A stretch of 64,000 bases of DNA from Rodentibacter pneumotropicus DSM 21403 (GCF_000379905.1 NZ_KB904052.1:117459-181458), one strand, 5' to 3'. Positions 11,182 to 21,004 are shown, numbered from the stretch's first letter. Program-made: numbers and translations. The notes: generated by a model from the letters alone, not told the origin.

Positions 11182-12222
11182 ATGAAGAAAATATTGAGCG
11201 GACTACTTGTTGTTGCTTTTGCTTGCTCATTGGCAGCTTGTAAGAAAGATCCTGAGGTGATCTCGCTAAGTGGTAAAACCATGGGTACAACCTATCATGT
11301 TAAATATATTGATGATGGTTCTGTGAGTGAAAATTTACAAAATACCCACGAACAGATTGAATACATTCTAAAAGATGTCAATGCAAAAATGTCCACCTAT
11401 ATCAAGGATTCGGAATTGAGCCGTTTTAACCAAAATACGCAGGTAAACACACCTATCGAAATTTCGGCAGATTTTGCGAAAGTGTTGGCAGAAGCAATTC
11501 AATTACATCAAGTCACGGAGGGGGCACTTGATGTTACCGTTGGGCCGGTCGTGAATTTATGGGGATTTGGTCCGGAAAAACGCCCTGAGCGTCAACCGAC
11601 TGCGGAACAACTCGCCGAGCGTCAAGCTTGGGTCGGACTTGATAAAATCACACTTGATATGAGTGGTAATATCCCAACATTAAGTAAATCAGTTCCGCAA
11701 GTCTATATTGACCTTTCTTCCATTGCGAAAGGCTTTGGCGTGGATCAAGTTGCAGAGAAGTTAGAACAGCTTAATGCACAAAACTATATGGTAGAAATTG
11801 GTGGTGAAATTCGAGCTAAAGGAAAGAATGCAGAAGGGAAACCTTGGCAAATTGCCATTGAAAAGCCTAATATGACGGGAGAAAGAGCGGTCGAAAATGT
11901 GATTGGTTTAAATAATATGGCAATGGCAACGTCCGGCGATTATCGTATTTATTTTGAAGAAAACGGTAAACGTTTTGCCCATGAAATTGATCCGAAAACC
12001 GGTTACCCGATTCAACATCATCTTGCCTCTATCACGGTGTTTTCTCCAACAACTATGACGGCAGACGGTTTATCAACGGGGTTATTTGTACTCGGGGAAG
12101 AAAAAGCCCTTGAAGTGGCAGAGAAAAATGATATCGCAATATATTTAATTATCAAAACCGCAAATGGCTTTGAAACGAAAATATCATCTGCATTTAAAAA
12201 ACTAATGGAAACAAAGGACTAA
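11182..12222 (+). CDS. apbE: FAD:protein FMN transferase ApbE (lipoprotein)
   Basis: Transfers FMN from FAD onto Thr residues of NqrB and NqrC, in the periplasm. The 346-residue protein has a lipoprotein signal with lipobox SLAAC near residue 19, then the ApbE fold: GKTMGTTYHV, MSTYIKDSELSRFN, DLSSIAKGFGVDQ, NYMVEIGGEI and a C-terminal EIDPKTGYPI with metal/flavin residues. Its place directly after nqrF matches its role in maturing the complex. The stop is 2 bases before nqrM. Confidence 0.95.
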   Translation: MKKILSGLLVVAFACSLAACKKDPEVISLSGKTMGTTYHVKYIDDGSVSENLQNTHEQIEYILKDVNAKMSTYIKDSELSRFNQNTQVNTPIEISADFAKVLAEAIQLHQVTEGALDVTVGPVVNLWGFGPEKRPERQPTAEQLAERQAWVGLDKITLDMSGNIPTLSKSVPQVYIDLSSIAKGFGVDQVAEKLEQLNAQNYMVEIGGEIRAKGKNAEGKPWQIAIEKPNMTGERAVENVIGLNNMAMATSGDYRIYFEENGKRFAHEIDPKTGYPIQHHLASITVFSPTTMTADGLSTGLFVLGEEKALEVAEKNDIAIYLIIKTANGFETKISSAFKKLMETKD

Positions 12223-12224
12223 TC

Positions 12225-12485
12225 ATGCAAACTTTATTTTTTACCCTCATCGTATTTGTTGCGATTATTTTATTGATGTCTATTGGTTTTATCATCAAAA
12301 AACAGAGCTTAAAAGGTAGCTGTGGCGGTTTATCCACGTTAGGCATCGCTAAAGCCTGTGATTGTGATAAGCCTTGCGATACGCTTCAATCAAAACTTGA
12401 TTCGGGGGATGAAAAAGCGAAAGCGGAGTATGAACAAAAATTCGCAAAGAAAAATGATGATTCGTCATTTTATGAAGTGAAATAA
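12225..12485 (+). CDS. nqrM: Na+-NQR maturation protein NqrM
   Basis: Small protein (86 residues) needed for assembly of the Na+-NQR iron centre. One N-terminal transmembrane helix (~5-25) is followed by the cysteine cluster CGGLSTLGIAKACDCDKPC, the DUF539/NqrM signature, which probably delivers iron to NqrD/NqrE. It is tightly linked to apbE. Confidence 0.93.
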   Translation: MQTLFFTLIVFVAIILLMSIGFIIKKQSLKGSCGGLSTLGIAKACDCDKPCDTLQSKLDSGDEKAKAEYEQKFAKKNDDSSFYEVK

Positions 12486-12501
12486 TTTTGGAGAAATTAA
12501 T

Positions 12502-12708
12502 GTGCCTTATGTCAATATTAAAGTAACCGGAGGGAAGGAAGCGCCGACGGCACAGCAAAAGGCGGAAATAATCGAAGGGGTAACACAGTTATTACAAAAA
12601 GTGTTGAATAAAAACCCCGAAACAACGGTCGTGATTATTGATGAAGTTGATATGGATAATTGGGGGATCTGTGGAAAAACGGTCACTGCCAGACGGACAA
12701 TGAAATGA
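12502..12708 (+). CDS. 4-oxalocrotonate tautomerase-family protein
   Basis: Predicted 68-residue tautomerase. The start is GTG 12502 (GTG CCT TAT GTC), placing the catalytic proline at position 2 as the family requires once Met is removed; GGAG lies 8 bases upstream. An overlapping ATG at 12500 is in another frame. Length and PYVNIKVTGG..PTAQQKAEIIEGVT plus the DMDNWGICGKT region resemble DmpI-type enzymes. Substrate is unknown. It is probably co-transcribed with apbE-nqrM. Confidence 0.85.
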   Translation: MPYVNIKVTGGKEAPTAQQKAEIIEGVTQLLQKVLNKNPETTVVIIDEVDMDNWGICGKTVTARRTMK

Positions 12709-12724
12709 TCATGAATATAACCAT

Positions 12725-12749
12725 AAATGCCCGAAATTCTTGGGCATTT
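12725..12749 (+). terminator. Terminator after the apbE-nqrM-tautomerase unit
   Basis: AAATGCCC and GGGCATTT form an 8-bp stem with a 9-base loop, and the 3' arm runs into TTTTTA. Confidence 0.8.
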
Positions 12750-12816
12750 TTACTCTTAATTGATTTGCGGTAGAATGCCCGAATACTTAATTTAGCGAAA
12801 TTTTTACTATCACATT

Positions 12817-13965
12817 ATGAAATCACAAACTTACGAAAATCATTTCCCGCAACTTACGGCGGAGCAATTAACTGAGAACGCCGCTAAAAAAGTCATTGTC
12901 GGTATGTCCGGTGGAGTAGATTCATCCGTATCTGCTTTTATCCTTCAGCAGCAAGGTTATCAAGTAGAAGGCCTGTTTATGAAAAATTGGGAAGAGGATG
13001 ATGATACGGATTATTGTACCGCAGCAGCAGATTTAGCAGATGCGCAGGCGGTGTGCGATAAGCTCGGAATTAAACTGCATAAAATCAATTTTGCCGCAGA
13101 ATACTGGGATAACGTATTTGAGCATTTTTTAACGGAATACAAAGCCGGTCGAACACCGAATCCTGATATTTTATGTAATAAAGAAATTAAATTTAAAGCA
13201 TTTTTAGAATATGCGGCAGAAGATCTCGGCGCAAACTATATCGCCACGGGGCATTATGTTCGTCGCTCTGGTGATGACAATCAAGCCAAATTATTACGTG
13301 GTTTGGATACCAATAAAGATCAAAGCTATTTTTTATATACCCTAAGCCATCAACAAGTGGGGCAAAGTCTCTTTCCTGTGGGGGAAATTGAAAAACCGAT
13401 TGTGCGTGCGATTGCCGAAGAGCTAGGTTTGATTACGGCAAAAAAGAAAGATTCAACTGGAATTTGTTTTATAGGTGAGCGTAAATTCAAGGATTTTTTA
13501 GCACGTTATTTACCGGCACAACCTGGGGATATTCGCACAGTGGACGGCGAGGTGATTGGTCGTCATGAGGGGTTAATGTACCATACCTTGGGACAGCGTA
13601 AAGGCTTGGGTATTGGTGGATTGAAAAATGCCGGTGACGAAGCTTGGTATGTGGTGGATAAAGATGTGGAAAATAACGAACTCATTGTGGCTCAAGGTCA
13701 TGATCATCCACGTTTATTTTCCAAAGGGTTAATTGCCAAACAGCTCCATTGGGTGGATCGTCAAGCGATTTGTGAATCTTTACGTTGCACAGTGAAAACC
13801 CGCTATCGACAAACGGATATTCCTTGCGTGATAGAACCTATTAATGATGAAACCATCCGTGTTGTTTTTGATGAATCTCAAGCTGCCGTAACGCCCGGAC
13901 AATCCGCAGTATTTTATCTGGATGAGGTATGCTTAGGTGGGGGAATTATTGAAGAACGGATATAG
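12817..13965 (+). CDS. mnmA: tRNA-specific 2-thiouridylase MnmA
   Basis: Makes 2-thiouridine at wobble position 34 of tRNA-Lys, -Glu and -Gln, using ATP and sulfur relayed by the Tus system. The 382-residue protein has the PP-loop [12 protein letters not shown] near residue 29, then the catalytic cysteine regions [12 protein letters not shown] and [12 protein letters not shown], the GHYVRR motif and a C-terminal beta-barrel domain. It stands alone between two terminators. Confidence 0.96.
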   Translation: MKSQTYENHFPQLTAEQLTENAAKKVIVGMSGGVDSSVSAFILQQQGYQVEGLFMKNWEEDDDTDYCTAAADLADAQAVCDKLGIKLHKINFAAEYWDNVFEHFLTEYKAGRTPNPDILCNKEIKFKAFLEYAAEDLGANYIATGHYVRRSGDDNQAKLLRGLDTNKDQSYFLYTLSHQQVGQSLFPVGEIEKPIVRAIAEELGLITAKKKDSTGICFIGERKFKDFLARYLPAQPGDIRTVDGEVIGRHEGLMYHTLGQRKGLGIGGLKNAGDEAWYVVDKDVENNELIVAQGHDHPRLFSKGLIAKQLHWVDRQAICESLRCTVKTRYRQTDIPCVIEPINDETIRVVFDESQAAVTPGQSAVFYLDEVCLGGGIIEERI

Positions 13966-13975
13966 GTTTTCTTTC

Positions 13976-14014
13976 AAGTGCGGTGGAAAATGTCAGTGTT
14001 TTTTCACCGCACTT
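13976..14014 (+). terminator. Uptake-sequence inverted pair after mnmA
   Basis: AAGTGCGGTG and CACCGCACTT form a 10-bp stem with a 19-base loop, followed by TTAATT. It lies 10 bases after the mnmA stop. Confidence 0.75.
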
Positions 14015-14036
14015 TTAATTGTCAATATCCACTAAT

Positions 14037-14065
14037 TTGAAATAATCATCATTTTTTGATAGACT
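14037..14065 (+). promoter_or_regulatory. Sigma-70-like promoter for the betT leader
   Basis: TTGAAA at 14037-14042 and TAGACT at 14060-14065 are separated by exactly 17 bases, and TG precedes the -10 by one base (extended -10). Transcription would start near 14072, at the edge of a structured leader. Confidence 0.55.
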
Positions 14066-14071
14066 TCACCC

Positions 14072-14168
14072 CGTTTTTAGAAACAATCTCTCAATGCCTA
14101 CTGAGTGTTTCTACCAAAATCGCACTTCTATGTGCTGTCCATTGTAGTGATTCCACTACACACTTTTT
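14072..14168 (+). ncRNA. Candidate structured leader or small RNA upstream of betT
   Basis: Three hairpins follow one another: GAAACA..CTCA with TGAG-TGTTTC (14080-14111), GCAC with GTGC (14122-14135), and TGTAGTG with CACTACA around ATTC (14143-14160). The last is followed by CACTTTTTTG. Together with the promoter at 14037 this has the form of either an independent small RNA ending at the T-run or an attenuated 5' leader of the transporter gene. No known RNA family is recognised. Confidence 0.4.
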
Positions 14169-14236
14169 TGCTTAACGGCAATGTTTTGAATAAATCGAAT
14201 TTTTAATTTATAGACTTTATTTTAAGGGGAAAAGGT

Positions 14237-16264
14237 TTGTCTTTATCTCAATTTATGGAAAAGCGAACGTCATTTAATCCTTTTGTAATCGGATTAACGT
14301 TATTTTTTGTTTTATTACTGGTGGCGATGATTTTAATCGCACCGGATCACACTCAAACATTATTAAACCAAGCGAAAGCAGGCATTTTTGCAAATTTTAG
14401 CTGGTTTTATGTGTTGGTATTCTCAGTTTTTTTAGGATTTTTGCTCATTTTGTCCGTAAGTAGTTTGGGGAATATTAAACTTGGTAGTGATGAGGAAGAA
14501 CCTGAATTTAGTTTCCTCTCTTGGCTTGCTATGTTATTTGCTGCCGGTATGGGAGTGGGCTTGATGTTCTTTGGTGTCGCTGAGCCATTAGCCCATTATC
14601 TTTCGGAAATTACCAGCGGACCGGCAGAGCATCGACAACAAGAGGCGTTATTACATACTTTATTCCATTGGGGCATTCATGCGTGGGCGGTATATGGCAC
14701 AATTGCATTAGCCTTGGCTTATTTCGGTTTCCGTTATAAATTGCCGTTAGCGTTACGCTCTTGTTTTTACCCGTTGTTGAAAGATCGCATCAATGGGAAA
14801 GTAGGCGATCTCATCGATATTATGGCATTGCTTGCTACCTTATTCGGTATTATTACTACTTTAGGTTTCGGGGCATCCCAGCTAGGTGCCGGATTACACC
14901 AAATGGGATGGGTGAGTGAAAATACGTTTACGTTACAAATTATTGTGATTGCAGTGGTAATGAGCCTAGCAGTTTTTTCTGCTATCTCAGGTGTGGGAAA
15001 AGGAGTGAAAATGCTCAGTGAATTGAATTTAACATTGGCATTTTTATTACTCATTTTTGTACTGGTTACCGGACCAACACTTTATTTACTCTCGGCATTT
15101 AGCGACAACATTGGCACTTATTTCAGTAATTTAGTACAACTTAGTTTTAAAACCTATGCGTATGAGCAAGAACATACAGCTTGGTTTAGTGGGTGGACGG
15201 TACTTTATTGGGCGTGGTGGTGTTCATGGGCACCATTTGTAGGGTTATTTATCGCCCGTATTTCCAGAGGTCGTACTATCCGTGAATTTATTTTTGGGGT
15301 ATTGGTCATTCCAAGTGTATTCGGTATCCTTTGGTTTACAGTATTTGGTAACACGGCTATTTGGTTAAATGATGGTGAGGCAGCCGGCGCGCTGGGAAAA
15401 ATGATTTCATCACCGGAAACGCTACTATTTAAGTTTCTTGATTATTTACCATTGCCTGCTGTTAGTAGTTTGGTGAGTTTGATCGTTATTTCGCTATTTT
15501 TTATCACTTCGGCGGATTCGGGGATTTATGTTTTAAACAATATTGCTTCTCGTGATAAAAGTCTTATTTCACCGAACTGGCAGACAGTAATGTGGGGTGT
15601 CCTAATGTCTGTTGTGGCGATTGTATTAATGAAATCAGGTGGTTTAGCAAATTTGCAGACCATGACATTAATGGTGGCATTACCTTTTGCTGTATTGATG
15701 TTAGTGATGTGTTTTAGTCTGTGGAAAGGGTTAAATGCAGATAAAAAATACTTTACGACTAAAGTTAATCCAACCAGTATTTTCTGGACGGGGGAAAAAT
15801 GGAAAGACCGCTTGGAACAAATGATGAGCCAAACACAGGAAAAAGATACTTTACGTTTTTTAAAACATATCGCGTTACCGGCAGTGCGCGAACTACGCCA
15901 AGAGCTTATTGGCAAATATAATCTAAGCGTGCAAGTTAATACATTGTTTGAGCAAGAAGAACCAGCAGTGGAGCTAGTCATTCAGAAAGAATCCATGCGT
16001 GATTTTATGTATGGGATTAAGTCTGTGGGGCGTGAAGTCTCCGAACAATTAATTAATGATGAAAACCTTCCGCATATTCAACATAGTACGACTTATGAAC
16101 CTTACACCTATTTCTTTGATGGTCGTGTCGGTTACGATGTGCAATATATGGATCAAGATGAGCTGATTGCTGATATATTGAGACAATATGAACGTTATCT
16201 CACTTTACTTGATGATGTCGGGCAAGAATTAATGGCTCATGAGCAAGTGGAATTAGCAGAATAA
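14237..16264 (+). CDS. betT: BCCT-family betaine/choline transporter
   Basis: Inner-membrane transporter of 675 residues with twelve predicted helices and a long C-terminal cytoplasmic domain of about 150 residues, as in BetT of Escherichia coli. Family signatures: FAAGMGVGLMFFGVAEP near residue 98 and the aromatic box WAWWCSWAPFVGLFIARISRG near residue 330. It should import choline, betaine or carnitine for osmoprotection. The likely start is TTG 14237, because AAGGGG lies about 7 bases upstream; ATG at 14255 is an alternative. The exact substrate is not readable, so the symbol is tentative. Confidence 0.85.
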   Translation: MSLSQFMEKRTSFNPFVIGLTLFFVLLLVAMILIAPDHTQTLLNQAKAGIFANFSWFYVLVFSVFLGFLLILSVSSLGNIKLGSDEEEPEFSFLSWLAMLFAAGMGVGLMFFGVAEPLAHYLSEITSGPAEHRQQEALLHTLFHWGIHAWAVYGTIALALAYFGFRYKLPLALRSCFYPLLKDRINGKVGDLIDIMALLATLFGIITTLGFGASQLGAGLHQMGWVSENTFTLQIIVIAVVMSLAVFSAISGVGKGVKMLSELNLTLAFLLLIFVLVTGPTLYLLSAFSDNIGTYFSNLVQLSFKTYAYEQEHTAWFSGWTVLYWAWWCSWAPFVGLFIARISRGRTIREFIFGVLVIPSVFGILWFTVFGNTAIWLNDGEAAGALGKMISSPETLLFKFLDYLPLPAVSSLVSLIVISLFFITSADSGIYVLNNIASRDKSLISPNWQTVMWGVLMSVVAIVLMKSGGLANLQTMTLMVALPFAVLMLVMCFSLWKGLNADKKYFTTKVNPTSIFWTGEKWKDRLEQMMSQTQEKDTLRFLKHIALPAVRELRQELIGKYNLSVQVNTLFEQEEPAVELVIQKESMRDFMYGIKSVGREVSEQLINDENLPHIQHSTTYEPYTYFFDGRVGYDVQYMDQDELIADILRQYERYLTLLDDVGQELMAHEQVELAE

Positions 16265-16344
16265 TTTTCCTATTCCTCAAAAAACCGACATTATGTAGCA
16301 GTTGCACAAACATGATTTTGTTACATAATACTGAAAAAACCAAG

Positions 16345-16370
16345 AAGTGCGGTCGAAATTGACCGCACTT
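16345..16370 (+). terminator. Uptake-sequence inverted pair after betT
   Basis: AAGTGCGGTC and GACCGCACTT form a perfect 10-bp stem around GAAATT, followed by TTTAAT. Confidence 0.85.
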
Positions 16371-16529
16371 TTTAATATCTTAGTTAGAGTGAAATATAAA
16401 AATTCATTTAATTTTAACGACTAAAGCTTAAAAATAAAGTATAGTGTGCGGGTTTCATAATGTATTAGTAAATATATTCGATATTTATAAAAATTATTTA
16501 ATAATATAAAACTAATGGGAGAATCTCTT

Positions 16530-18083
16530 ATGTCTAGTTGGTCAGAAGGTTATGTTAGCGATATAAACTATACTTTTGGTTATTATTCGGAACTCAATCC
16601 TAATAATGCCATTATTCCTTTTTTAATGGCGGGAATTGCGTTACCGGAGTCAGTTTCAACTTCTCAGTATAACGCTTGTGAGCTTGGATTTGGGCAAGGT
16701 ATATCGGTTAATGTACATGCGGCCGCTGGTCATGCTAAATGGTATGCAACGGATTTTAATCCATCTCAAGCCAATTTTGCCCGCTATCTTTCTGATGTGA
16801 CGAATAACGGTGCGTTAATTGCTGATCAGGGTTTTAATGAATTTTGTAAGCGTGATGATTTACCTGAGTTTGATTTTATCGGTTTACATGGCATCTGGTC
16901 TTGGATTTCTGATGAAAACCGCGCCATTGTGGTCGATTTTATTCGTCGCAAACTAAAAGTCGGCGGCATCTTATATATCAGTTATAATACCTTGCCTGGG
17001 TGGTCTGCGCCATCGCCACTACGTCATTTATTACTTCAACATCACAATACAATGACCGCACATTCCAATAGTCGCCAACAAAATATTAAGGATAGTATAG
17101 AGTTTGTTGGTAAAGTGTTCGCTCAAAGCCCCCATCTAACACAAAAATCACCGGAATTACTTTCTCGAGTTGAACGACTTAAAAACCATGATCCACATTA
17201 TGTAGCCCACGAATATCTGAATAAAGATTGGCAACCGATGTATTTTGCCGATATGCAAAAATGGTTGGAATCCGCCAAATTGACTTTCGCTTGTTCCAGT
17301 AACTATTTAGACGATTTTCACGAAACTCTCTACAACCAAGAACAACGAGAGTTTATGGCTGGTTTTAGTGAGCCGTCATTTGCTCAAACGGTTAAAGACT
17401 TTATCTTAAATAAACAATTCCGCAAGGATTTTTGGGTAAAAGGTACACGTCGATTAAATGGTTATGAGCAAAAACAGGCATGGAAAAAATTGCGTGTCTT
17501 GCTACATACTCCTCGTAAGCAAATTGAAATGAAAGCTTCAAGCCATTTGAGTGTTGATTTGAACGTGGATTTATTTAATCCAATATTGGATATACTGCAG
17601 GATCATAAAATCCACTCGGTTAAAGATATTGTTGAAGCACTAAAAGATCATTTTAATGAAATGGATATTTTTACGGTTTTAGCTATACTTGCCGGTAAAA
17701 ATAATTTGGTTGTAGTGCAATCAGAAGAGGCAATTGAGCAAGCGCGTCCACATTGTGAAGCCTTTAATCGTTACGTACTGGAGCAATCCCGTTCTTCGCA
17801 ATTCAGTATTAACTATCTTGCTAGTCCAATTACAGGCGGAGCGCACAACCTTGATATGGTACAGCGTTGGTTTTTACTTGCCCATATTGAGGGGCTTACG
17901 AAGAAAAAACAATTGGATTTCGCTTGGAGTTTATTAAAGGAAAACGGTTTGTTTATGGCAGAAGATGGGAAAACCTTGGAAAAGGACGAGGAAGGCAAAG
18001 CCAGAATGGAAGTAATTTACAACGGATTTGTAGAAAATCAACTACCACAGTTAAAATGTTTAGGGATTATTTCAACTAACTAA
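16530..18083 (+). CDS. SAM-dependent methyltransferase with regulatory domain
   Basis: Predicted cytoplasmic methyltransferase of about 517 residues. The N-terminal class I fold has the SAM-binding motif ACELGFGQGISVNV near residue 50 and an acidic end of strand 2 (WYATDFNPSQ). The middle and C-terminal parts match the methyltransferase regulatory domain type (PF10119-like) as I know it. The start is ATG 16530: GGGAGA lies 8 bases upstream, while the ATG at 16515 overlaps that site. It stands alone between terminators; target is unknown. Confidence 0.75.
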   Translation: MSSWSEGYVSDINYTFGYYSELNPNNAIIPFLMAGIALPESVSTSQYNACELGFGQGISVNVHAAAGHAKWYATDFNPSQANFARYLSDVTNNGALIADQGFNEFCKRDDLPEFDFIGLHGIWSWISDENRAIVVDFIRRKLKVGGILYISYNTLPGWSAPSPLRHLLLQHHNTMTAHSNSRQQNIKDSIEFVGKVFAQSPHLTQKSPELLSRVERLKNHDPHYVAHEYLNKDWQPMYFADMQKWLESAKLTFACSSNYLDDFHETLYNQEQREFMAGFSEPSFAQTVKDFILNKQFRKDFWVKGTRRLNGYEQKQAWKKLRVLLHTPRKQIEMKASSHLSVDLNVDLFNPILDILQDHKIHSVKDIVEALKDHFNEMDIFTVLAILAGKNNLVVVQSEEAIEQARPHCEAFNRYVLEQSRSSQFSINYLASPITGGAHNLDMVQRWFLLAHIEGLTKKKQLDFAWSLLKENGLFMAEDGKTLEKDEEGKARMEVIYNGFVENQLPQLKCLGIISTN

Positions 18084-18196
18084 AAACACCATTAATAGCT
18101 TAATATTTTTTATTAACGATGAAATAAAGCTCGATCTTGTTGAAAGTATCGGGCTTTAAATATATTTCTAATATAGAAACATTTTATGGAAATTAA

Positions 18197-18218
18197 ATCG
18201 GCACCGAAAGGTGCCGAT
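18197..18218. terminator. Strong GAAA-loop hairpin between two convergent genes
   Basis: ATCGGCACC and GGTGCCGAT form a perfect 9-bp stem closed by GAAA. It lies between the methyltransferase (plus) and napC (minus), and the minus side continues into TTTAATTT, so it probably terminates the nap operon. Confidence 0.7.
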
Positions 18219-18246
18219 ATTCATATAAAGTGCGGTTAAAATTTGA

Positions 18247-18867
18247 TTATTTTTCTGTTTTATCCGATGTTTCTTTTTTAAACCCGGATTCTACATTACT
18301 CATATCAGGTAGCTGGTGGGCAATACCTTTATGACAATCAATACAGGTTTTCCCCTCTGTTTTGATTTTTTCGTGCATTTTCGCGGCAACAGAACGTTGT
18401 GCATTGAAATTCATTCGCTCTACATTATGGCAATTACGACATTCTTGAGAGTCGTTGGCTTTCATTCGTGCCCATTCGTTTTCTGCCATTGCTAAACGAT
18501 GTTGATTAAATTTCTCCAATGTATCCACTTTGCCGGTGTAATGGGCATAGACTTCTTTTGCTGCAATGATTTTGCGTTTCATCTTCGGCCCGAATTCGTG
18601 TGGTACGTGACAATCTGGGCAGCTCGCTCCCACACCGGTACGGGTTTGGTAATGTACACTGTGAAGATATTCCGGATAGGCATCATTCATATGGCAGCTT
18701 GCGCAGAATTTTTCAGTATTCGTTTGCTCTAAGCCGTAATTAAAACCTACCCAAGATAAAATACCGCCGATAAAAGCAAGAGTAATGATTGTTCCCACGG
18801 CTAGACGGCTTGGTTTACGAAACCAACGCCAAAAGCGCACAATGAAATTTGGTTTTTTCTCTGACAT
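18247..18867 (-). CDS. napC: Membrane tetraheme cytochrome c NapC
   Basis: Quinol dehydrogenase of the NapC/NirT family (206 residues). It has one N-terminal membrane anchor (~20-40) and four CxxCH haem sites (CASCH, CPDCH, CRNCH, CIDCH). It takes electrons from menaquinol or ubiquinol and passes them to NapB and NapA in the periplasm. It is the last gene of napFDAGHBC, 12 bases after napB. Confidence 0.96.
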   Translation of the reverse strand: MSEKKPNFIVRFWRWFRKPSRLAVGTIITLAFIGGILSWVGFNYGLEQTNTEKFCASCHMNDAYPEYLHSVHYQTRTGVGASCPDCHVPHEFGPKMKRKIIAAKEVYAHYTGKVDTLEKFNQHRLAMAENEWARMKANDSQECRNCHNVERMNFNAQRSVAAKMHEKIKTEGKTCIDCHKGIAHQLPDMSNVESGFKKETSDKTEK

Positions 18868-18879
18868 AATCCTTCCTTC

Positions 18880-19323
18880 TTAGTTACCGTAACCTTTCAT
18901 CGGTTTGAAATCATTTGGTACGATAGGATCGACATTTGATTGAGAAACATGGCATTGTAGGCAAAAATAACGGCGTGGCGATGAGCTGGAACCAATATTT
19001 CCATCACGATCCATAAAGTGTGTCGGACTGATTCGGGTTGCACCGCTTAAACGTGAATTTTCAGGGCTATGGCAGTTTAAGCATTGATTCACATTTTTGG
19101 TCACTTGATAATTAGCTACACTATGCGGCACCATTGGTGGTTGGTTTACATAATTTAATGCGGGTAACTCACTTTCACGCGGTGCGGTATGGAATGCCGG
19201 CGTAATATTGTCCGGTGATTGAGTTAAATCTTTACCTATAGGTTGAACATCGTTTGCCATTAAGTAACCGGCAAAAAGTGTGGTCATTAATCCCACTAAA
19301 ATTTTAGATACCTGATTGGTCAT
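18880..19323 (-). CDS. napB: Periplasmic diheme cytochrome c NapB
   Basis: Small electron-transfer subunit of periplasmic nitrate reductase. It has a Sec signal peptide in the first ~25 residues and two haem motifs, CLNCH and CLQCH, with the typical VANYQ and YFCLQCHVSQ context. The start is ATG 19323 with GGGGAG 8 bases upstream; the frame also opens at GTG 19332, overlapping the napH stop, but that has no usable spacing. Length is then 147 residues. Confidence 0.95.
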   Translation of the reverse strand: MTNQVSKILVGLMTTLFAGYLMANDVQPIGKDLTQSPDNITPAFHTAPRESELPALNYVNQPPMVPHSVANYQVTKNVNQCLNCHSPENSRLSGATRISPTHFMDRDGNIGSSSSPRRYFCLQCHVSQSNVDPIVPNDFKPMKGYGN

Positions 19324-19328
19324 ATTAA

Positions 19329-20195
19329 TCACTCCCCTGAATGATTGAATCGAGTTGAAAATTTAAAAACTTTTTCAGCGCAAACGTCAATACAACGTCC
19401 ACAGCTGATGCAATCTTTAGAAAGCACAAGTAGGCTATCATCTTTTTTTCCGTGTAACGGTGAACGTAACACTTGTGCTTCCGGACAGACGTTATAGCAA
19501 TCCATACAATTGTCACATTTGCTGCGATCAATAACTTTAATTCGAAGAATACTTTTGGCACCAATAATGCCGTAAGTCGCACCGATTGGGCATAAATGTC
19601 CGCACCAACCGTGTTCGACAATCAACAAATCAAAAAGAAAAATTACCGCGATTAACCAAGCTGTCGCGCCAAATCCAAAGATAAAAGCGCGCCCTAATGC
19701 TGCAACGGGATTAATCCATTCCCACAATAACATTCCACTTACAGCACTGCCGATTAAAATCATTGCTAAAATACCGTAGCGTAATCCTCGCGAGAGTTTC
19801 GCCGTTTGGCGAATGCTAAGTTTGCGACGTAACCATGCTGCAGTATCTGTCACGATATTTAATGGGCAGACCCAGCCACAAAATACTTTACTTCCCAGTA
19901 TTGAGTAGCAAAGTACAATAATTATGGCTCCGATTAATGTCAGAACATTGGGTAAATGTCCCGTAGCAAGGCTTTCAGCAGTGATTAAGGGATCACTTAA
20001 AGGAATCGTATCAAACAGCAGGCTGGCACTGTAATTACCTTTTAAGAACCACACATTTAAATAAGGACCACTTAAAAACATTGCAAGAATGCTGAGTTGA
20101 CTTAAACGCCGCCAAAACAAAAAGCGGTTGGCATACCACCATCCCCATTTTTGACGGGCTTCTCTGCCTGCATGCTTAGGTGCATTTACTGCCAT
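19329..20195 (-). CDS. napH: Quinol dehydrogenase membrane subunit NapH
   Basis: Integral membrane ferredoxin-type protein (288 residues) with four predicted helices. It has two cysteine-proline motifs on the membrane part (FCGWVCPL, WCGHLCPIG) and two C-terminal [4Fe-4S] motifs (CDNCMDCYNVCPEA, CISCGRCIDVC). With NapG it oxidises quinol and feeds NapB/NapA. Its start overlaps the napG stop by one base. Confidence 0.95.
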   Translation of the reverse strand: MAVNAPKHAGREARQKWGWWYANRFLFWRRLSQLSILAMFLSGPYLNVWFLKGNYSASLLFDTIPLSDPLITAESLATGHLPNVLTLIGAIIIVLCYSILGSKVFCGWVCPLNIVTDTAAWLRRKLSIRQTAKLSRGLRYGILAMILIGSAVSGMLLWEWINPVAALGRAFIFGFGATAWLIAVIFLFDLLIVEHGWCGHLCPIGATYGIIGAKSILRIKVIDRSKCDNCMDCYNVCPEAQVLRSPLHGKKDDSLLVLSKDCISCGRCIDVCAEKVFKFSTRFNHSGE

Positions 20196-21004
20196 TATTT
20201 GGTTACCTCTAAAATTGGTGCCAAAACAGGTTCTGCTGCTTCCGGTATTGTCGTCTCTGCTTCAGGCGTACGAGCGGGTAGAGAAATGATGTCTTTCGGC
20301 GCAAGAGAATGGCCGGCTTTTTCTTTTTCCTCCCAGCTCAAACGATAGTGTTGGCCTAACATTCCTTTGGCAAGCTCCATCGGTAAGACTTTGATTGCCG
20401 CTTCTTCCAATACACAGGCTTGTTCACATTTACCACAACCGGTGCAAGCATCGGAATGTACTGTGGGAATGAATAACGCATGCTTACCCGAACGCGGATT
20501 GTGCTGTTTTTCCAAAGTAATTGCTTTGTCGATTAACGGACAAACACGATAACACACATCACAACGCAGACCTTGCCAGTTAAGACAGGTTTCATGGTCT
20601 AACAATACGGATAATCCCATACGTGACTCGTTGATGTCTGTTGCATTACGATCTAATGCACCGCTTGGACAAGCATGAGCACAAGGAATGTCAGGACACA
20701 TTTCACAGGGTTTATCACGCGCAATGAAGTATGGTGTACCGGCTTCTACCGGTGACAGAAGTGATGCCAGATGCAACATATCATAAGGGCAAGCCTGTAC
20801 GCATTGACCGCAACGAATACAAGCAGCAGAAAATGCTTTCATATCTTGCAGTGCAAATGGCGGACGTAGCGGTACCCCTTCACGGGCTAAGCTTTGATTT
20901 TGTTGTAATCCCAGCAAAATTCCCACGCCAACAAGCCCACCCGCAGTGCGGGTAGTCTCTTTTAGAAAACGTCGGCGTTCAGGATTTAGCGTGAGCTTTT
21001 TCAT
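20195..21004 (-). CDS. napG: Periplasmic ferredoxin-type protein NapG
   Basis: Tat-exported Fe-S protein (269 residues). The twin-arginine signal [14 protein letters not shown] is followed by a hydrophobic core. Four cysteine clusters of the CxxCxxCxxxCP type are visible ([46 protein letters not shown]). It partners NapH in the quinol-oxidising branch of the Nap system. An intergenic gap of about 110 bases with two uptake words separates it from napA. Confidence 0.95.
   Translation of the reverse strand: MKKLTLNPERRRFLKETTRTAGGLVGVGILLGLQQNQSLAREGVPLRPPFALQDMKAFSAACIRCGQCVQACPYDMLHLASLLSPVEAGTPYFIARDKPCEMCPDIPCAHACPSGALDRNATDINESRMGLSVLLDHETCLNWQGLRCDVCYRVCPLIDKAITLEKQHNPRSGKHALFIPTVHSDACTGCGKCEQACVLEEAAIKVLPMELAKGMLGQHYRLSWEEKEKAGHSLAPKDIISLPARTPEAETTIPEAAEPVLAPILEVTK

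Noticed and set aside
18499..18732. Plus-strand frame opposite napC
   Set aside because: Shadow of the napC haem-region coding sequence.
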